From Alistipes sp. (GTDB taxonomy: Bacteria > Bacteroidota > Bacteroidia > Bacteroidales > Rikenellaceae), in the NCBI GenBank assembly GCA_017384185.1, contig JAFNUH010000396.1, positions 1 to 6,032 on the forward strand: a stretch of DNA of 6,032 nt, read 5' to 3'. Below are positions 5,110-6,032 of this stretch, one piece after another (the first letter of the stretch is position 1; every line of letters begins with the position of its first letter). A program made the translations under genes and the position numbers. Below the pieces are notes generated by a model, which saw only the letters and a program-made list of their open reading frames with translations, was not told the origin of the DNA and made no database searches.

Positions 5110-6032
5110 GTAACTCATACATACGGTCTCGGTATCGCATAGCTGCCATAAAATCGAGCGACTTAGCTGCACGCTCCATATCTTCACGAGCCTTTGCTAT
5201 TAACTCATCCAACTCCTTGCGGTTGAACTTGGGTGTTGCATTGTAACTGCCCTCCACGTCCGATGCCACAGCGTAATGCTCCTCGACAATGGGGTAGGCA
5301 TTCATATCCTCGGGTTTCTGTGTCAGCAGTAGGCTCTGTCCTGTGCCACTCTTCTGCGCCTGACGGGGTAGGAGATTATGCTCAATGTTGTATCGTACCT
5401 GAATCTCACGGCGGCGATTACTCTGCTCAATGGTATTACGCATCGAGTCTGTTATGTGGTCGGCATAAAGAATCACCAATCCGTGAGCATTTCGTGCTGC
5501 ACGTCCTGCTATCTGCGTGAGTGAGCGCACGTTGCGTAGGAATCCCTCTTTGTCGGCATCGAGAATCACCACAAGACTCACCTCAGGTAAATCCAGACCC
5601 TCACGCAGTAGGTTTACACCAACCAAAACATCAAAACGGTCACCCCTGAGGTCTTCCAAAATCTGCACACGCTCCAGCGTATCTACGTCCGAGTGTATGT
5701 AGCGGTTGCGGATACCCACACGGTCAAAATATTTCGATAGCTCCTCCGCCATACGTTTCGTGAGAGTGGTAACGAGTACCTTCTCATTGACACGCACACG
5801 GCGCTGAATCTCCTCAATAATATCATCTATCTGATTCTCCGTAGGTCGCACCTCCATCGGCGGGTCAATCAAACCTGTTGGGCGTATAAGCTGCTCGACG
5901 ACAATGCCTTCACTCATCTTCAATTCGTAGTCGGCAGGTGTGGCGCTGACATATATCGCCGTGCCCATCATCTTCTCAAACTCCTCGAATTTCAGCGGGC
6001 GGTTGTCCTTCGCTGCGGGGAGTCGGAAGCCA
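5087..6032 (-). CDS. uvrB: Excinuclease ABC subunit UvrB, C-terminal part (5' end outside window)
   Basis: UvrB is the damage-verifying helicase-like subunit of UvrABC nucleotide excision repair. The frame is open to the right edge, and the sequence before the internal Met at 5971 (GFRLPAAKDNRPLKFEEFE) is also UvrB, so that Met is not the start. Visible from N to C: YVSATPADYEL, VVEQLIRPTGLIDPP, helicase motif IV VLVTTLTKRMAEEL, YIHSDVDTLER, motif V VGVNLLREGLDLPEVSLV, motif VI RSLTQIAGRAARN, the UvrB/YAD-type segment HITDSMRNTIEQSNRRR, a variable linker, and the C-terminal UVR coiled-coil ELDELIAKAREDMERAA through MRYRDRMYELQ, which contacts UvrC. Roughly 314 residues are present; the N-terminal ATPase half with Walker A and the beta-hairpin is missing because of the window edge. 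The stop at 5087-5089 lies in the loop of the shared terminator. No defect is seen. Confidence 0.97.
   Translation of the reverse strand, partial: GFRLPAAKDNRPLKFEEFEKMMGTAIYVSATPADYELKMSEGIVVEQLIRPTGLIDPPMEVRPTENQIDDIIEEIQRRVRVNEKVLVTTLTKRMAEELSKYFDRVGIRNRYIHSDVDTLERVQILEDLRGDRFDVLVGVNLLREGLDLPEVSLVVILDADKEGFLRNVRSLTQIAGRAARNAHGLVILYADHITDSMRNTIEQSNRRREIQVRYNIEHNLLPRQAQKSGTGQSLLLTQKPEDMNAYPIVEEHYAVASDVEGSYNATPKFNRKELDELIAKAREDMERAAKSLDFMAAMRYRDRMYELQKIKEEL

Noticed and set aside
5087..5971. Reading uvrB as a complete 294-residue gene starting at 5971
   Set aside because: The frame continues upstream to the window edge with conserved UvrB sequence (GFRLPAAKDNRPLKF), so the methionine is internal and the gene is cut by the window.

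Overview
The window looks like chromosomal core sequence from a member of the Bacteroidota, most likely order Bacteroidales; the genus cannot be fixed from the sequence alone. Three things point there. Promoter-like sites match the Bacteroidetes TTTG/TAnnTTTG pattern. Most starts lack a Shine-Dalgarno sequence and sit behind A-rich leaders. One protein has the Bacteroidetes arrangement of an HU-like (CCDC81-type) N-terminus, one membrane helix and a C-terminal SPOR domain.

Layout, left to right. (1) 1-777, minus strand: most of ruvB, the Holliday-junction branch-migration motor, cut by the left edge before its C-terminal end. (2) 778-1160: a regulatory, RNA-rich gap. It has a likely ruvB -10-type box almost touching the start codon, a strong plus-strand promoter candidate (917-946), a run of hairpins (978-1051), and a tRNA-Arg(CCG) gene on the minus strand (1063-1134) with its own promoter and terminator. 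(3) 1161-5074, plus strand: five closely spaced genes. They encode an HTH/S24-like regulator that has lost both protease catalytic residues, a membrane sensor histidine kinase, Lgt, an HU-like/TM/SPOR membrane protein, and a GtrA-family membrane protein. (4) 5079-5109: a hairpin with A and T tracts that can stop transcription from both sides. (5) 5087-6032, minus strand: the C-terminal third to half of uvrB, open at the right edge.

How the genes may work together. The plus-strand block has an envelope theme: Lgt lipidates prolipoproteins, SPOR domains bind septal peptidoglycan, GtrA proteins serve lipid-linked sugar transport, and a two-helix kinase without a sizeable extracytoplasmic domain could monitor membrane state. 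Gaps are 27, 22 and 5 bp, and the last pair shares one base (TAATG), so co-transcription is likely, at least from lgt to gtrA. The flanking DNA-repair genes ruvB and uvrB both read leftward and seem functionally separate.

The parts most worth a second look are the structured plus-strand leader that would run antisense through the tRNA gene into the regulator, the protease-dead S24-like regulator beside a kinase with no response regulator in view, and the HU-like/SPOR protein that may link cytoplasm and cell wall. No mobile element, CRISPR array or clearly foreign island was seen.
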